64,000 nt of DNA from Mannheimia cairinae (lineage in GTDB: Bacteria > Pseudomonadota > Gammaproteobacteria > Enterobacterales > Pasteurellaceae): positions 352,736-416,735 of the forward strand of contig NZ_JAQSJE010000001.1 of assembly GCF_028649535.1 (NCBI RefSeq), given 5' to 3'. Under the pieces are notes generated by a model. That model ran no database searches. It saw only the letters and a list, made by a program, of their open reading frames with translations, and was not told the DNA's origin. Numbering within the stretch: the first letter of the stretch is position 1; each line of letters starts with the position of its first letter. Below, piece by piece: positions 28,630 through 39,761 of this stretch. A program made the translations under genes and the position numbers.

Positions 28630-29139
28630 ATGATTACATTACATACCAATTTTGGTGATATTAAAATTGAATTAAATTTTGAAAAAGCCCCCGTAACGGC
28701 AAAAAACTTTGAAGATTATTGCAAAGAAGGTTTTTATAACGGAACCATTTTCCACCGTGTTATTGATGGTTTTATGATTCAAGGTGGTGGTATGACGGTT
28801 GGAATGACAGAAAAAAATACCAAAGCACCAATCCAAAACGAAGCGAGCAACGGTTTAAGCAATAAACGTGGTACTTTAGCAATGGCTCGTACTTCTGATC
28901 CACACTCAGCAAGTTCACAATTTTTTATTAACGTGGCAGATAATACATTCTTAGACTACCGTTCAAAAGAGATGTTCGGCAAAACTGTTGTGCAAGAATG
29001 GGGCTATGCAGTCTTTGGCGAAGTAGTTGAAGGAATGGACGTGGTTGATAAAATCAAAGGTGTGAAAACAGGTAATAAAGGTTTCCACCAAGATGTACCA
29101 GTAGAAGATGTCGTAATTGAATCTGTTACTGTAGCTTAA
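28630..29139 (+). CDS. ppiB: Peptidyl-prolyl cis-trans isomerase B (cyclophilin)
   Basis: A 169-residue cytosolic cyclophilin with no signal peptide. Active-site motifs [13 protein letters not shown] and [10 protein letters not shown] are intact. It is preceded by TTATTAAGGAACACAG. As in E. coli it is divergent from cysS. Confidence 0.94.
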   Translation: MITLHTNFGDIKIELNFEKAPVTAKNFEDYCKEGFYNGTIFHRVIDGFMIQGGGMTVGMTEKNTKAPIQNEASNGLSNKRGTLAMARTSDPHSASSQFFINVADNTFLDYRSKEMFGKTVVQEWGYAVFGEVVEGMDVVDKIKGVKTGNKGFHQDVPVEDVVIESVTVA

Positions 29140-29150
29140 TTCCCTTATAA

Positions 29151-29187
29151 AAAATGGTCGATTGAAGTGATTTCAATCGACCATTTT
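29151..29187. terminator. Bidirectional terminator between ppiB and the BASS-family gene
   Basis: A perfect 16-bp stem (AAAATGGTCGATTGAA with TTCAATCGACCATTTT) lies between two convergent stops. Confidence 0.88.
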
Positions 29188-29190
29188 CAT

Positions 29191-30177
29191 TTATGCTTGC
29201 TCTAGCTGCATTTGAGCTTTGTTACCTAGTTGCTGTTTTTTGTCCCACCACTGATAGACATTTGCAAGCACAGAGCCTGAAACAGAATGCCATACACAAG
29301 CAACCGCACAAGCAATAATGGATTCAGCACTTGTTGGGAAAAATTTGGCACTTAGCCCTGTTGCTAATCCTGCATTTTGTACGCCAACCTCTATTGATAA
29401 TGTTCGTTTTTTAGCGGTCGTCATACCAAATAATCGTCCTGCTGAAAAACCTAATATATATCCGATAAAGTTATGGATAGCAACACAAACTAAAATTACT
29501 AAACCTGATTCTAAGAAACGTTCGCCGTGTACTGCTACAACGCCACCAACAATGCAAGCAAAAGCAATTACAGCAACACCTGGAGTGGTTGCTTGAACAT
29601 CTTTAAACCATCTTGCTTTATGACAAAACATATTAAAGAAAGATCCTAATGCTACCGGTAAAATAGTTACTAAGAGCATAAATTTAAACATTGCCCAGCC
29701 ATCCATTGCTATCGTTTCGCCAACTAAATAGTTTAATAATAGCGGAGTCATTACCGGTGCAATAATTGTAGAAACCGTTGTCATTCCTACCGAAAAGGCA
29801 ACATCGCCTTTACATAAAAAGCTCATAATGTTAGAGGCAACACCACCAGGGCAACTGCCAACTAACACTAAGCCAAGTGTTAAACCTGTTGATAAATCAA
29901 ATGCTTTCGCAATCGTAATGGCAATGAAAGGCATTATGGTGTACTGGGCAACAGTACCTATGAAAATATCTAATGGGCGTTGAACTAAAATTTGGTAATC
30001 TTTTTTGCCGAGGGTCATTCCCATTGAAAGCATAATAATGCCAAGTGTTAATACTTGTGCATCGCCCTTTACCCACGTAAATAAGTCTGGAATAAAGAAA
30101 GTGACTATCGCAGTTAAAATAATCACCAATGCCGTATTTCTAGCCAATAATTGGCTAATTTTTTTAAGAAAGTTCAT
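29191..30177 (-). CDS. Bile acid:sodium symporter (BASS) family transporter
   Basis: A 328-residue membrane protein with nine to ten hydrophobic segments. It has the BASS motif GSCPGGVASNIMSFL (about residues 107-121) and EVGVQNAGLA in the second repeat. Bacterial relatives include PanS (ketopantoate) and YocS; the substrate here is unassigned. Next upstream on the same strand is an AEC-family carrier, with a 140-bp gap. Confidence 0.8.
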   Translation of the reverse strand: MNFLKKISQLLARNTALVIILTAIVTFFIPDLFTWVKGDAQVLTLGIIMLSMGMTLGKKDYQILVQRPLDIFIGTVAQYTIMPFIAITIAKAFDLSTGLTLGLVLVGSCPGGVASNIMSFLCKGDVAFSVGMTTVSTIIAPVMTPLLLNYLVGETIAMDGWAMFKFMLLVTILPVALGSFFNMFCHKARWFKDVQATTPGVAVIAFACIVGGVVAVHGERFLESGLVILVCVAIHNFIGYILGFSAGRLFGMTTAKKRTLSIEVGVQNAGLATGLSAKFFPTSAESIIACAVACVWHSVSGSVLANVYQWWDKKQQLGNKAQMQLEQA

Positions 30178-30317
30178 ATGTTGTGTCCTATATTATTTTT
30201 ATAACGCATTTAGATTTTGACGAATTTCATCTATAAGTCAATTCTATAACTTAATTATTTGTAAAAGTAATATAAAAAGAGACCGCTTGTACTTCCTTAA
30301 ATACGAACTCACTTTTA

Positions 30318-31247
30318 CTAAAATAGTTGGTATAACGCAATAATCATCGGCATTGTAAAAACACAAAGTAAAGTTGTTACACCATAAATGGCACTTGCCT
30401 TTTTGGCATTTTGCCCATAAACCAAAGCCATTTGTGTTGCCGTTGCAGCAGCTGGGCTTGTTGTTGCTAAAAAACTAATCATTGCAATAATACTGCCATT
30501 CTCTACCCAAGTTGAAAAACCACATAATTTTATAATAACTAATAAAATAAGAGGCATTAAAATTAAACGTAAAAAAGAGACTAAGTAAATACGTTTATCA
30601 CTAATAATTTCTTTAAACGGAATAGAGGCAATAAGCATACCTGCGACAAGCATTGCTAAAGGCCCAAGCATATGCCCTAAAGTAGATAGTGTTCCTGCAA
30701 TAGTTGATGGTAGTTTTATCTGCAATAAAAACATCGCCATTCCAACTATAATGGCAATAATATTGACATTTAAGATCATCTTTTTAAAAGGTACGTTGCC
30801 TTTTCCACAAATTAATAAGCGTAAATGCGACCAGAAAAGGACATTTTGTACCACAATAAAAGCCGTAGAATAAATTACCCACTCTGTGCCAAATAATGAG
30901 GCTACAATCGGAATAATCAAATTACCCGAATTAGAATAAACTGATGTGGCTTGCTCAATATTATCCAGCTTTAATGTTTTCTTAAAAATCCACCCCAACA
31001 AAATCAGTAAACTGCTTAATACTAAAGCCATTATAAAAGCTAAATATAATCCTGTTAGAATATCTTTTGAATATTCAACTTGGAAAGCAGTAATTAACAT
31101 TGCAGGACTAATAACATATAACCCGACAACAGAAATTGGGTAGCTTTGTTCTGATTTTAATAATTTAGCTTTTACCACTAAGTACCCAAAAATCACCATT
31201 AGTGTTAATTGTACGATTGTATCGGCTAATAAAATTGCTATATCCAT
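30318..31247 (-). CDS. AEC-family (auxin efflux carrier-like) transporter
   Basis: A 309-residue membrane protein with ten predicted helices in two repeats. It has the family features SNSGNLIIPI in the first half and ATTSPAAATATQMALVYG in the second. Bacterial relatives move malonate, malate or other small acids (for example YfdV, MdcF); no substrate is assigned. Its ATG sits 2 bases after the fdhD stop, so it is probably translated from the fdhD transcript. Confidence 0.8.
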   Translation of the reverse strand: MDIAILLADTIVQLTLMVIFGYLVVKAKLLKSEQSYPISVVGLYVISPAMLITAFQVEYSKDILTGLYLAFIMALVLSSLLILLGWIFKKTLKLDNIEQATSVYSNSGNLIIPIVASLFGTEWVIYSTAFIVVQNVLFWSHLRLLICGKGNVPFKKMILNVNIIAIIVGMAMFLLQIKLPSTIAGTLSTLGHMLGPLAMLVAGMLIASIPFKEIISDKRIYLVSFLRLILMPLILLVIIKLCGFSTWVENGSIIAMISFLATTSPAAATATQMALVYGQNAKKASAIYGVTTLLCVFTMPMIIALYQLF

Positions 31248-31249
31248 TT

Positions 31250-32062
31250 CTAATCAAGAGAAAGTCTCTCTTCTCCAGCATAAATCGTTGCTTTTCCTTT
31301 ACGAGTAAAAGCCAATAAAGTAAATTGATTATCAGTTGCCATTTTAACTGCCATTTCAGTTGTTGCTGAGATGGCACATAACATTTCAATACCAACCGCT
31401 AAACATTTTTGTACCATTTCGAAACTTGCTCGGCTTGTTACAAAAACAAAGCCTATCGGAAAATTCACCTTCGCATACCAACCAATTAGCTTATCTAAAG
31501 CAACGTGACGGCCAACATCTTCTCTTATCGCAAGCAATTCCCCTTCAGGACTAAAAAAAGCAGCAGCGTGGCTTGCACCTGTTTCTTTAGATAGAGACTG
31601 TGCCTTTTCTAATTGTGCTAAACAGTTTTCTAAAATTAGCGGATTAATAGGTTGCAAGCGGTTATTTTTTTTAACAATTTTGCAACTTTGATTAATTTGC
31701 TCCAACTGTTCCACCCCACAGATGCCGCACCCTGTTCTACCCGCCATTGAACGACGTTTATCTTTTAATAACACAAATTGACGAGTTGAGATTTCAAGCT
31801 GAATTTCAATGCCTGTCGGTTGTTCTATTACATCTAAACCATATAATTCTTGAGGGGAGTTTAAAATGCCTTCAGCTAAGGAAAATCCTAGAGCGAAGTC
31901 TTCTAAATCTGATGGTGTTGTCATCATTACGGTATGCGAAATACCATTATAAACTAGTGCAACCGGCACTTCCGAAATTAAATTATCTTCACAATCCTGT
32001 CTTTCTAGCCCGCTAATTGAAAATGATAATTTTTTGGCACTTTTTTTTGTGATCTTATTCAC
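31250..32062 (-). CDS. fdhD: FdhD, sulfurtransferase for formate dehydrogenase
   Basis: A 270-residue protein that passes sulfur from IscS to the molybdenum cofactor of formate dehydrogenase. The active loop GRTGCGICG holds the CxxC Cys pair. Other family stretches are [19 protein letters not shown] and [16 protein letters not shown]. It is divergent from fdnG, whose product needs it. Confidence 0.93.
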   Translation of the reverse strand: MNKITKKSAKKLSFSISGLERQDCEDNLISEVPVALVYNGISHTVMMTTPSDLEDFALGFSLAEGILNSPQELYGLDVIEQPTGIEIQLEISTRQFVLLKDKRRSMAGRTGCGICGVEQLEQINQSCKIVKKNNRLQPINPLILENCLAQLEKAQSLSKETGASHAAAFFSPEGELLAIREDVGRHVALDKLIGWYAKVNFPIGFVFVTSRASFEMVQKCLAVGIEMLCAISATTEMAVKMATDNQFTLLAFTRKGKATIYAGEERLSLD

Positions 32063-32131
32063 AATATTTATTATTCCTTGTTTAAAAAGTAGTTTATTTT
32101 GTTAAAAAGTTGTATCATAAATAGGATAAAT

Positions 32132-32145
32132 TTGGTTTAAATCAA
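32132..32145 (+). promoter_or_regulatory. Candidate FNR site between fdhD and fdnG
   Basis: TTGGT-TTAA-ATCAA matches the FNR consensus TTGAT-N4-ATCAA at 9 of 10 positions. A second AT-rich palindrome TTGATCAA lies at about 32247-32254. Anaerobic control by FNR is expected for this respiratory enzyme. Confidence 0.55.
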
Positions 32146-32296
32146 ATTTCCTTCAGATTTTACCAATTTACTTAAAAAAGAGTATATCTATTTCCTTGTT
32201 CAAGGAGGAAAATGATACACCTCTTCGATCAAATTATTAACTTGTTTTGATCAAATTTTGTCTTTTTATTCTCACAAACGTGATTTAGGAGTGATT

Positions 32297-35200
32297 ATGC
32301 AGATCTCAAGACGGAAGTTCTTTAAGGTCTGTGCAGGTGGTATGGCGGGTACGTCAGCTGCAATGCTAGGTTTTGCACCAGCAACAGCTCTTGCTGCCCC
32401 TAGAGAGTATAAACTCTTACGAGCCAAAGAGACTCGTCAAACCTGTACTTACTGCGCAGTAGGCTGTGGTATGATAATGTATAGCTTAGGCGGCGAAGCT
32501 ATGAATAGTAAAGGGAAGCTTTTCCACATTGAAGGCGACTCTGACCATCCTGTAAGCCGTGGAGCATTATGTCCAAAAGGTGCCGGTGCATTAGACTATG
32601 TAAATAGCGATCGCCGTGTACACTATCCTGAGGTACGTGAACCTGGTTCAACAGAGTGGAAACGTATTTCTTGGCACGAAGCAATCGAACGTATTGCTCG
32701 CCACATCAAAAATGACCGAGATGAAAACTTTGTTACTCATAACGCTGAAGGCTTAGAAGTAAACCGTTGGCTAACCGCAGGTTTCCTAGCTGGTTCTGCG
32801 TGTAGTAATGAAACGGGAATTATCACTCAGAAGTGGATTCGCTCCCTTGGAATGATTTTTACCGACAACCAAGCGAGTATCTGACACGGACCAACGGTAG
32901 CAAGTCTTGCTCCATCATTTGGTCGCGGTGCGATGACCAACCACTGGGTTGATATTAAAAACTCCGATTTAGTAATCGTAATGGGCGGTAACGCAGCTGA
33001 AGCTCACCCTGTTGGCTTCCGTTGGGCTGTTGAAGCGAAGAAACAAAACGGTGCGAAGTTAATGGTGGTTGATCCACGCTTTAACCGTAGTGCTGCTGTC
33101 GCTGACATCTATATGCCATTACGTCCAGGTACGGATATTGCCTTCCTATCAGGTGTAATTAACTACCTTCTAACAAATGATAAAATTCAACACGAATATG
33201 TTCGTCACTATACAAATGCAAGCTTCTTAATTAACGAAGGCTTTAAATTTGAAGATGGCCTATTTACCGGCTATGACGAAGCAACTCGTACCTATAAAGA
33301 TAAATCTACTTGGGCATACCAAATGGATGAAGAAGGCAATCCAAAACGTGATTTAACCCTTCAAGATCCAAGATGTGTTATCAATGTCTTAAAAGACCAC
33401 GTTTCTCGCTATACGCCAGAAATGGTTGAACGTATTACTGGTACACCACAAAAAGATTTCCACATTTTCTGTGAAGAAATTGCAAAAACAGCTTCACCAG
33501 AAAAAGCGGCAACATTCTTATATGCTTTAGGTTGGACTCAACATACTGTTGGTGCACAAAACATCCGTTCGATGGCAATGATTCAGTTACTTTGCGGTAA
33601 CATCGGTGTTGCTGGTGGTGGGGTAAACGCACTACGTGGACACTCAAACGTACAAGGTATTACAGACTTAGGTTTATTCCCTGCTCGTTTACCAGCTTAC
33701 TTACCATTACCAACAGAAGCAGATACCAGTTTAGAATCATTCTTAAACCGTATTACACCAAAAGCATTAGGTCAAAACCAAGTAAACTATTGGGCAAATA
33801 CACCTAAATTTATGGTGAGTATGCTTAAATCGTTCTATGGTGATAAAGCAACTGCAGAAAATGAATTTGGCTACCATTTCTTACCAAAACTACAAAAAGG
33901 TGGTACGGATCACTTCCGTTTCATCGAAGATATGTATCAAGGTAAAGTTAATGGTTATTTCTGCCAAGGTATGAACCCTATTGCGTCTTACCCGAATTCT
34001 CAGAAAATTATCAAAGCATTAAGTAACTTGAAATATTTAGTTATTTTTGACCCGCTTATTACTGATACATCTGAGTTCTGGAAAAACTACGGCGAATTTA
34101 ACAATGTAAAAACAGAAGAAATTCAAACAGAAGTATTCCGTTTACCAACAACTTGTTTCGCTGAAGAGAATGGTTCTATCGCTAACTCTGGTCGTTGGTT
34201 ACAATGGCACTGGAAAGCTTCTGAACCACCACACGAAGCTAAGCCAGATGTAGATATTCTCTCTGAATTACGTGCAGAATTAATCCACCTTTATCATAAA
34301 GAAGGCGGAAAAGCACCGCTTGAACCATTAGAAGCGATGACCTGGAATTATGTGGATCCACTAGAGCCAAAACCAGAAGAAATTGCAAAAGAAAACAATG
34401 GTTATGCATTAGAAGATCTCAAAGATGCTAATGGTAATATCATCCTGAAAAAAGGTGAATTATTATCAAGCTTTGCACAAATGCGTGATGATGGTACAAC
34501 GTCTGGAGCTTGTTGGATCTATACCGGTCAATGGACAGAAAAAGGTAACCAAATGGCAAACCGTGATAACTCAGACCCTTCAGGTTTAGGTAACACATTA
34601 GGTTGGGCATTTGCGTGGCCGGCAAACCGTCGTATTTTATACAACCGTGCTTCTGCGGACTTAAATGGTAATCCTTGGAATCCAAAACGCCAATTAGTGA
34701 AATGGAATGGTAAAAACTGGAACTATGTGGATGTTGCTGACTTTGGTACAGCACCACCAAATAGCCCAACAATGCCATTTATTATGCAACCTGAGGGGGT
34801 GAGTGGTTTATTCGTTCGTGAGCGTATGGTTGATGGTCCGTTCCCAGAACACTATGAACCATTAGAAACACCGATTGGTACGAATCCACTTCACCCGAAT
34901 GTGATTTCAAGCCCAGTTGCCCGAGTATTACCAACAGATAAAGAAGATTTAGGTACATCGGCAGATTTCCCATATGTGGGAACAACTTACCGATTAACTG
35001 AGCACTTCCACTATTGGACGAAGAATGCACTAATCAACGTTATCGCTCAACCAGAACAATTTGTTGAGATTGGTGATAAATTAGCGGCAGAAAAAGGCAT
35101 TAACAATGGTGATAAAGTTCGTGTTTGGTCTAAACGTGGCGAAATTAAAGCTGTTGCGGTCGTTACAAAACGTATTCGTTCATTAGTGTCTGATGGCAAA

Positions 35201-35365
35201 CCAATTCATACGATTGGTATTCCTATTCACTGGGGCTTTGCTGCGACAACTGGTGCGAAAAAAGGTTATTTTGCAAATAACTTAACTGTTCGTTCAGGTG
35301 AGCCAAACTCTAATACACCAGAGTCGAAATGTATGTTGTTAAATATTGAGAAAATTGGAGGCTAG
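32297..35365 (+). CDS. fdnG: Formate dehydrogenase alpha subunit FdnG/FdxG, selenoprotein
   Basis: A 1022-residue catalytic subunit containing molybdenum bis-MGD and a [4Fe-4S] cluster, oxidising formate on the periplasmic side. It has a Tat signal (SRRKFFK), then cluster ligands in [10 protein letters not shown] and LCPKGAG. Codon 196 is TGA (32882-32884), in the context NQASI-Sec-HGPTVAS, which is the same position as Sec196 of E. coli FdnG. The frame stays open on both sides. The start at 32297 follows TTAGGAGTG. fdnH follows after 2 bases. Often named fdxG in Haemophilus. Confidence 0.96.
32882..32920 (+). promoter_or_regulatory. Bacterial SECIS element of fdnG
   Basis: Directly after the TGA, AGCAA (32899-32903) and TTGCT (32907-32911) form a small apical hairpin with loop GTC, at the distance used by E. 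coli SECIS elements. The bases TGACACGGACC next to it also resemble the E. coli fdnG context. SelB binding is inferred; no sel genes lie in this window. Confidence 0.8.
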
Positions 35366-35367
35366 AA

Positions 35368-36285
35368 ATGGGTGTAGTTCAATCACAAAACATTATTAAA
35401 GCTTCCGCAACATCAGGCTTAACACCTGCACCACAAGCTCGTTCTCATCAAATTGAAGTTGCAAAACTCATTGATGTAACCACTTGTATCGGCTGTAAAG
35501 CTTGTCAAGTTGGCTGTTCAGAGTGGAATGACATCCGCTCTGATATCGATGCCGCTTGTGTAGGTGTTTATGACAACCCTGCAGATCTTAATGCAAAAGC
35601 TTGGACAGTGATGAAATTCAACGAAGTTGAAGAAAATGATCGTCTAGAATGGTTAATTCGTAAAGATGGTTGTATGCATTGTACTGAGCCTGGTTGTTTA
35701 AAAGCTTGCCCAGCACCGGGGGCTATTATTCAATACGCAAACGGTATTGTTGATTTCCAATCAGACAAATGTATCGGCTGTGGTTACTGTATTGCTGGTT
35801 GTCCGTTCAATATTCCTAGAATGAACCCTGAAGACAACCGTGTATATAAATGTACACTTTGTGTTGATCGTGTAGCTGTAGGTCAAGAACCGGCTTGTGT
35901 GAAAACTTGCCCGACAGGTGCAATTCGTTTTGGCAGCAAAGAAGAAATGAAATTCTATGCTCAGCAACGTATTGCAGATCTGAAAGCTCGAGGTTACGAA
36001 AACGCAGGACTATACGATCCTGAAGGTGTCGGTGGTACTCACGTAATGTATGTATTACATCACGCAGACAAACCTGAGCTTTATTCTGGTCTTCCGAAAG
36101 ATCCGAAAATTGATGTAACCGTAACATTATGGAAAGACATCTTAAAACCAGTTGCAGCAGTTGCATTAGGTGGCTTAGCATTAGCTGAAGTTGCTCACTA
36201 TGTAACCATTGGTCCAAACACTGAAGAAGATGTTGAAGATCACGAAGAACACGATGAAAATGAAACAGGAGGAAAACATGAGTAA
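35368..36285 (+). CDS. fdnH: Formate dehydrogenase iron-sulfur beta subunit FdnH
   Basis: A 305-residue subunit with four ferredoxin-type Cys clusters ([44 protein letters not shown] plus CVKTCP). A C-terminal transmembrane helix (about residues 255-275) anchors it. It carries electrons from FdnG to the cytochrome b subunit. The last eight codons are acidic and His-rich. Its 3' end overlaps fdnI by 8 bases. Confidence 0.95.
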   Translation: MGVVQSQNIIKASATSGLTPAPQARSHQIEVAKLIDVTTCIGCKACQVGCSEWNDIRSDIDAACVGVYDNPADLNAKAWTVMKFNEVEENDRLEWLIRKDGCMHCTEPGCLKACPAPGAIIQYANGIVDFQSDKCIGCGYCIAGCPFNIPRMNPEDNRVYKCTLCVDRVAVGQEPACVKTCPTGAIRFGSKEEMKFYAQQRIADLKARGYENAGLYDPEGVGGTHVMYVLHHADKPELYSGLPKDPKIDVTVTLWKDILKPVAAVALGGLALAEVAHYVTIGPNTEEDVEDHEEHDENETGGKHE

Positions 36286-36955
36286 GAAATTCGAAATAAC
36301 GAATGATACTAAAGTTGTTCGTCATAAACCTTTAGCTCGTGTTAGCCACTGGTTCTTAGTTATCTCGTTTTTTATGACAATGTTTACTGGTGTGGCATTT
36401 TTCTTCCCGGATTTTGCTTGGCTAACTGAAATTTTAGGTACACCTCAAATTGCACGTGCGGTTCACCCGTTCACTGGTATTGTAATGTTTATTGCATTCA
36501 TTATTATGGCCTTCCTTTATTGGCACCATAATATTCCAGAGAAAAATGATATCCGCTGGGCAAAAGGCATTGTTGAAGTTCTAAAAGGTAACGAACATAA
36601 AGTTGCTGATAACGGTAAATATAACTTAGGTCAGAAATTACTATTCTGGACACTAATTCTTGCAATGTTTACCCTTCTAGCAACAGGAATTATTATGTGG
36701 AGACAATTCTTCTCTCACTACTTCTCAATTCCTGTGCTTAGAATTGCAATTTTACTTCACTCAACCAGTGCATTCTTGCTATTTACCGGTATCCTTGTTC
36801 ATATTTATATGGCATTCTGGGTTAAAGGCTCAATCAGAGGTATGGTTGAAGGCTGGGTAACGGTTCGCTGGGCGAAGAAACACCACCCAAGATGGTATCG
36901 TGAAGAAGTTTTACCAGAGTTAGAAAAGAAAGTTGCTGAACAAAACAGTAAATAA
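36278..36955 (+). CDS. fdnI: Formate dehydrogenase cytochrome b556 gamma subunit FdnI
   Basis: A 225-residue integral membrane protein with four helices that binds two hemes b and reduces quinone. The first His lies in [11 protein letters not shown]; others are in VHPFTGIV and [20 protein letters not shown]. The start at 36278 follows ACAGGAGGAAAAC and overlaps fdnH by 8 bases. The longer frame from 36209 is within fdnH. Confidence 0.94.
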   Translation: MSKKFEITNDTKVVRHKPLARVSHWFLVISFFMTMFTGVAFFFPDFAWLTEILGTPQIARAVHPFTGIVMFIAFIIMAFLYWHHNIPEKNDIRWAKGIVEVLKGNEHKVADNGKYNLGQKLLFWTLILAMFTLLATGIIMWRQFFSHYFSIPVLRIAILLHSTSAFLLFTGILVHIYMAFWVKGSIRGMVEGWVTVRWAKKHHPRWYREEVLPELEKKVAEQNSK

Positions 36956-36961
36956 TAATTC

Positions 36962-36987
36962 AAAGTGCGGTACAATCACCGCACTTT
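36962..36987 (+). terminator. Terminator built from an inverted pair of Haemophilus-type uptake signals
   Basis: AAAGTGCGGT (36962-36971) pairs with ACCGCACTTT (36978-36987) across a 6-base loop, followed by TATTTTA. AAGTGCGGT is the core of the H. influenzae-type uptake signal, not the type found in the rest of the window. It begins 6 bases past fdnI. Confidence 0.8.
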
Positions 36988-37003
36988 TATTTTAGAGAGA
37001 ATT

Positions 37004-37921
37004 ATGAGTATCAAAATTTTACCTCAAGATGAAATTAAGCAAGCGGCTAGCTCATTTCAGCAGCCCGAGCTTTTATTTGCTAATCCTAAAAACCTTTATT
37101 CTCGCAGAGCAAAACGGTTACGAGAATTAGCAAAAGAAAACCCTTTCGGCGACTATATGGAATTCGCTGCTAATTTAGTTGATATTCAGTTAGAGTTGTT
37201 AGAAAGCCAACCTATTGCAAATTATTCAGAAAAAATAACCGCTTGCGTTGAGTTTACACAAGGCGATAAACCACTAAATGCTCAACACTTTCAGCGAACA
37301 GATGAATGGCGTAATTTGCTATTAGCTATTATTGAAAGATTTAAGCCTTATGCAAATAATACTATTCTTTCAACACTTGAATGGTTGGAAAAAGCCTCAA
37401 GTTCCGAACTTGAATCTCTTGCGGATAATTTACTTGGTGAACATTATGAACTTGTTGGAGCCGATAAAGCAGTCTTTATCTGGGCGGCTCTATCACTATA
37501 TTGGGTGCAACTTGCACAACAGCTACCAAGAAATGTAAGACCTGAAGTCGGGCATAAACATTTATGTCCTGTTTGTAACTCAGCCCCTGTTACTAGTGTT
37601 ATTCACTTTGGGGAAGCACAAGGATTGCGTTATCTGCATTGCTCTTTATGTGAAAGTGAATGGCATGTTGTTCGTGCAAAATGCACAAATTGTGATGAAT
37701 CTGGGAAGCTGGATTATTGGAGTTTAGATAATGTTGAAGCCGCAGTTAAAGCGGAAAGCTGCGGAGACTGTCATTCCTATTTAAAAATATTATATCAAGA
37801 CAAAGACTTTAATGTTGAGCCCGTGGCAGACGATCTCGCTACCCTTTTCTTAGACTCAGAAATGGAACAAAAAGGCTTTTCTAGAAGTGCATTAAATCCA
37901 TTCCTATTTCAAGTTGAGTAA
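37004..37921 (+). CDS. fdhE: FdhE, formate dehydrogenase accessory protein
   Basis: A 305-residue cytosolic protein needed for maturation of respiratory formate dehydrogenases. The C-terminal half has four paired-Cys motifs of rubredoxin type ([29 protein letters not shown]). The start at 37004 follows TTAGAGAGAATT. It lies downstream of the fdnI terminator, so it may depend on readthrough or on its own promoter. Confidence 0.93.
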   Translation: MSIKILPQDEIKQAASSFQQPELLFANPKNLYSRRAKRLRELAKENPFGDYMEFAANLVDIQLELLESQPIANYSEKITACVEFTQGDKPLNAQHFQRTDEWRNLLLAIIERFKPYANNTILSTLEWLEKASSSELESLADNLLGEHYELVGADKAVFIWAALSLYWVQLAQQLPRNVRPEVGHKHLCPVCNSAPVTSVIHFGEAQGLRYLHCSLCESEWHVVRAKCTNCDESGKLDYWSLDNVEAAVKAESCGDCHSYLKILYQDKDFNVEPVADDLATLFLDSEMEQKGFSRSALNPFLFQVE

Positions 37922-37939
37922 TCTACCATACTAAAAACA

Positions 37940-37962
37940 AAAACGGAGCCTTGCTCCGTTTT
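37940..37962 (+). terminator. Terminator after fdhE
   Basis: AAAACGGAGC and GCTCCGTTTT form a 10-bp stem with a 3-base loop, followed by ATTATTTATTT. The stem is symmetrical, so it could also serve the convergent small gene. Confidence 0.85.
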
Positions 37963-37967
37963 ATTAT

Positions 37968-38318
37968 TTATTTCGGGAAAGATACCTTTTTAGTCTCACA
38001 GCGATTTTCAATAATTTCTTTGTCAGACATAAATGCATACCGACATTGAGATTTAAAATATTGAATCTCAGACTCATCTAAAATTCGCTGTGCCCCAACA
38101 CGCAATTCCTCCATAGAGAAGCTACTAACCTCTCCCTCTTCTTGCTTGCTCGCATTTGGCTGCTTTAAGATCTTGCGTTCAGAGACTTTAACTGCAATTT
38201 TATCTAACTGTTGATTGGCACTCACTAACCTATTTGATGAAATTGTCTCATTTGCATATACAATAGCATTTTCAGCAAATAGGAAACCAATAATATAAAA
38301 ACCAGGAAAAGTTTTCAT
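37968..38318 (-). CDS. Hypothetical exported protein
   Basis: A 116-residue protein that I do not recognise. It has a signal-like N-terminus (MKTFPGFYIIGFLFAENAIVYA) and then a polar, helix-rich body. Two Cys near the C-terminus (SQCRYAFM and ENRCETK, 15 residues apart) could form a disulfide in the periplasm. The frame begins at 38342 but the signal peptide argues for 38318. It is convergent with fdhE and 72 bases downstream of gor. Confidence 0.6.
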   Translation of the reverse strand: MKTFPGFYIIGFLFAENAIVYANETISSNRLVSANQQLDKIAVKVSERKILKQPNASKQEEGEVSSFSMEELRVGAQRILDESEIQYFKSQCRYAFMSDKEIIENRCETKKVSFPK

Positions 38319-38390
38319 TATTATTACCCTAAAATGAGCCACAATAAAATTAATGTGGCTAATATTCTATTATATTTAACGTCAAACTAA

Positions 38391-39761
38391 CTAACGCATA
38401 GTAACAAATTCTTCAGAACCAGTTGGATGAATAGCTACTGTATTATCAAAATCAGCTTTTGTAGCCCCCATTTTAATCGCAACGGCAAAACCTTGGATCA
38501 TTTCATCAACACCAAAACCAATGCCGTGTAACCCTACTACTTTTTCATCTTTACCAACACAAACTAATTTCATTCGGCAAGGCTGGCGATGCTGAGTGAC
38601 TGCAGTGTACATCGCAGTAAAAGAGGATTTATACACTTTTACATTTTCTTCACCATATTGCTCTATCGCTTGTGGCTCTGTTAAACCTACTGTACCGATA
38701 GGTGGGTGGCTAAATACTACCGTAGGCACTAAATTGTAATCTAAATGCTCATTTGGTTTATTATTAAATAAACGTTCTGATAATCTGCGACCCGCAGCAA
38801 CAGCAACAGGTGTTAATTCAATACCACCTTCAATAATATCGCCTACTGCATAAATATTTGGTACATTGGTATCTTGGAATTTATCCACTTTAATAAAGCC
38901 ACGATCATTAGTTGCAACACCTGTTACTTCTAGATTAATAACATCAGTTGCTGGCTCACGTCCTATCGCCCAAACTAAAGTTTCGACAGTTGTTTCACGG
39001 CCATCTTCTAATTTAAGTGTTAAAGAACCATCTGCATTTTTAACAACTTCTTGAGGAATAGCTTGTGTATGAAGCTCAATACCATCTTGTGCTAATACTT
39101 CAACTAATGTTTCAACAATTAACGGATCTTGATTACGCATAGGTGCGTGTTTACGTACAAATAAATGCGTTTGAACACCAAGACTATTAAATACGCCTGC
39201 TAACTCTACGGCAATATAACCCGCACCAACAATAGCAATGCTTTTTGGCAACGCATTTAATTCAAATACACCATCTGAAGTAATGCCATATTCAGCCCCC
39301 TTAATTGACGGAATAGATGGACGTCCACCTGTTGCAATTAAAATGTGATCTGCTGTAACTTCTTCAGTTGAGCCATCTGCGTAACTTACTTCAATCGTTT
39401 TAGTATCTTTAAAACGAGCAAAACCATTTAAAACATCTACATTATTTTTGCCTAATACATTGCCATAAGAGGTGTGAATTCTACCAATATAGGCTTGGCG
39501 GCTTTCAACAAGTTTCGCATAATCAAAATTTTTAACAGTTACATCAAAGCCGTAATCAGGTGCGTAGCTATTAATTGCTTCTGCAATTTGTGCCCCATAA
39601 AACATTACTTTTTTAGGTACACAGCCAACATTTACACAAGTACCACCTAAATGTTTAGCTTCAATAATTGCACATTTTTGCCCATAACTTGCCGCACGAT
39701 TGATAGAAGCAATACCTCCACTGCCGCCACCGATAGCAATATAATTATAGTGTTTTGCCAT
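38391..39761 (-). CDS. gor: Glutathione-disulfide reductase Gor
   Basis: A 456-residue FAD/NADPH enzyme (450 in E. coli) keeping glutathione reduced. The redox motif is [13 protein letters not shown], the FAD site GGGSGGIAS, and the C-terminal catalytic His-Glu motif HPTGSEEFV. The long gap of 385 bp upstream probably contains its promoter. Monocistronic, or followed by the small exported gene. Confidence 0.95.
   Translation of the reverse strand: MAKHYNYIAIGGGSGGIASINRAASYGQKCAIIEAKHLGGTCVNVGCVPKKVMFYGAQIAEAINSYAPDYGFDVTVKNFDYAKLVESRQAYIGRIHTSYGNVLGKNNVDVLNGFARFKDTKTIEVSYADGSTEEVTADHILIATGGRPSIPSIKGAEYGITSDGVFELNALPKSIAIVGAGYIAVELAGVFNSLGVQTHLFVRKHAPMRNQDPLIVETLVEVLAQDGIELHTQAIPQEVVKNADGSLTLKLEDGRETTVETLVWAIGREPATDVINLEVTGVATNDRGFIKVDKFQDTNVPNIYAVGDIIEGGIELTPVAVAAGRRLSERLFNNKPNEHLDYNLVPTVVFSHPPIGTVGLTEPQAIEQYGEENVKVYKSSFTAMYTAVTQHRQPCRMKLVCVGKDEKVVGLHGIGFGVDEMIQGFAVAIKMGATKADFDNTVAIHPTGSEEFVTMR

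Noticed and set aside
32882-32884. In-frame TGA in fdnG read as a nonsense mutation splitting the gene
   Set aside because: It is at the known selenocysteine position, the frame is open on both sides, and a SECIS-like hairpin follows.
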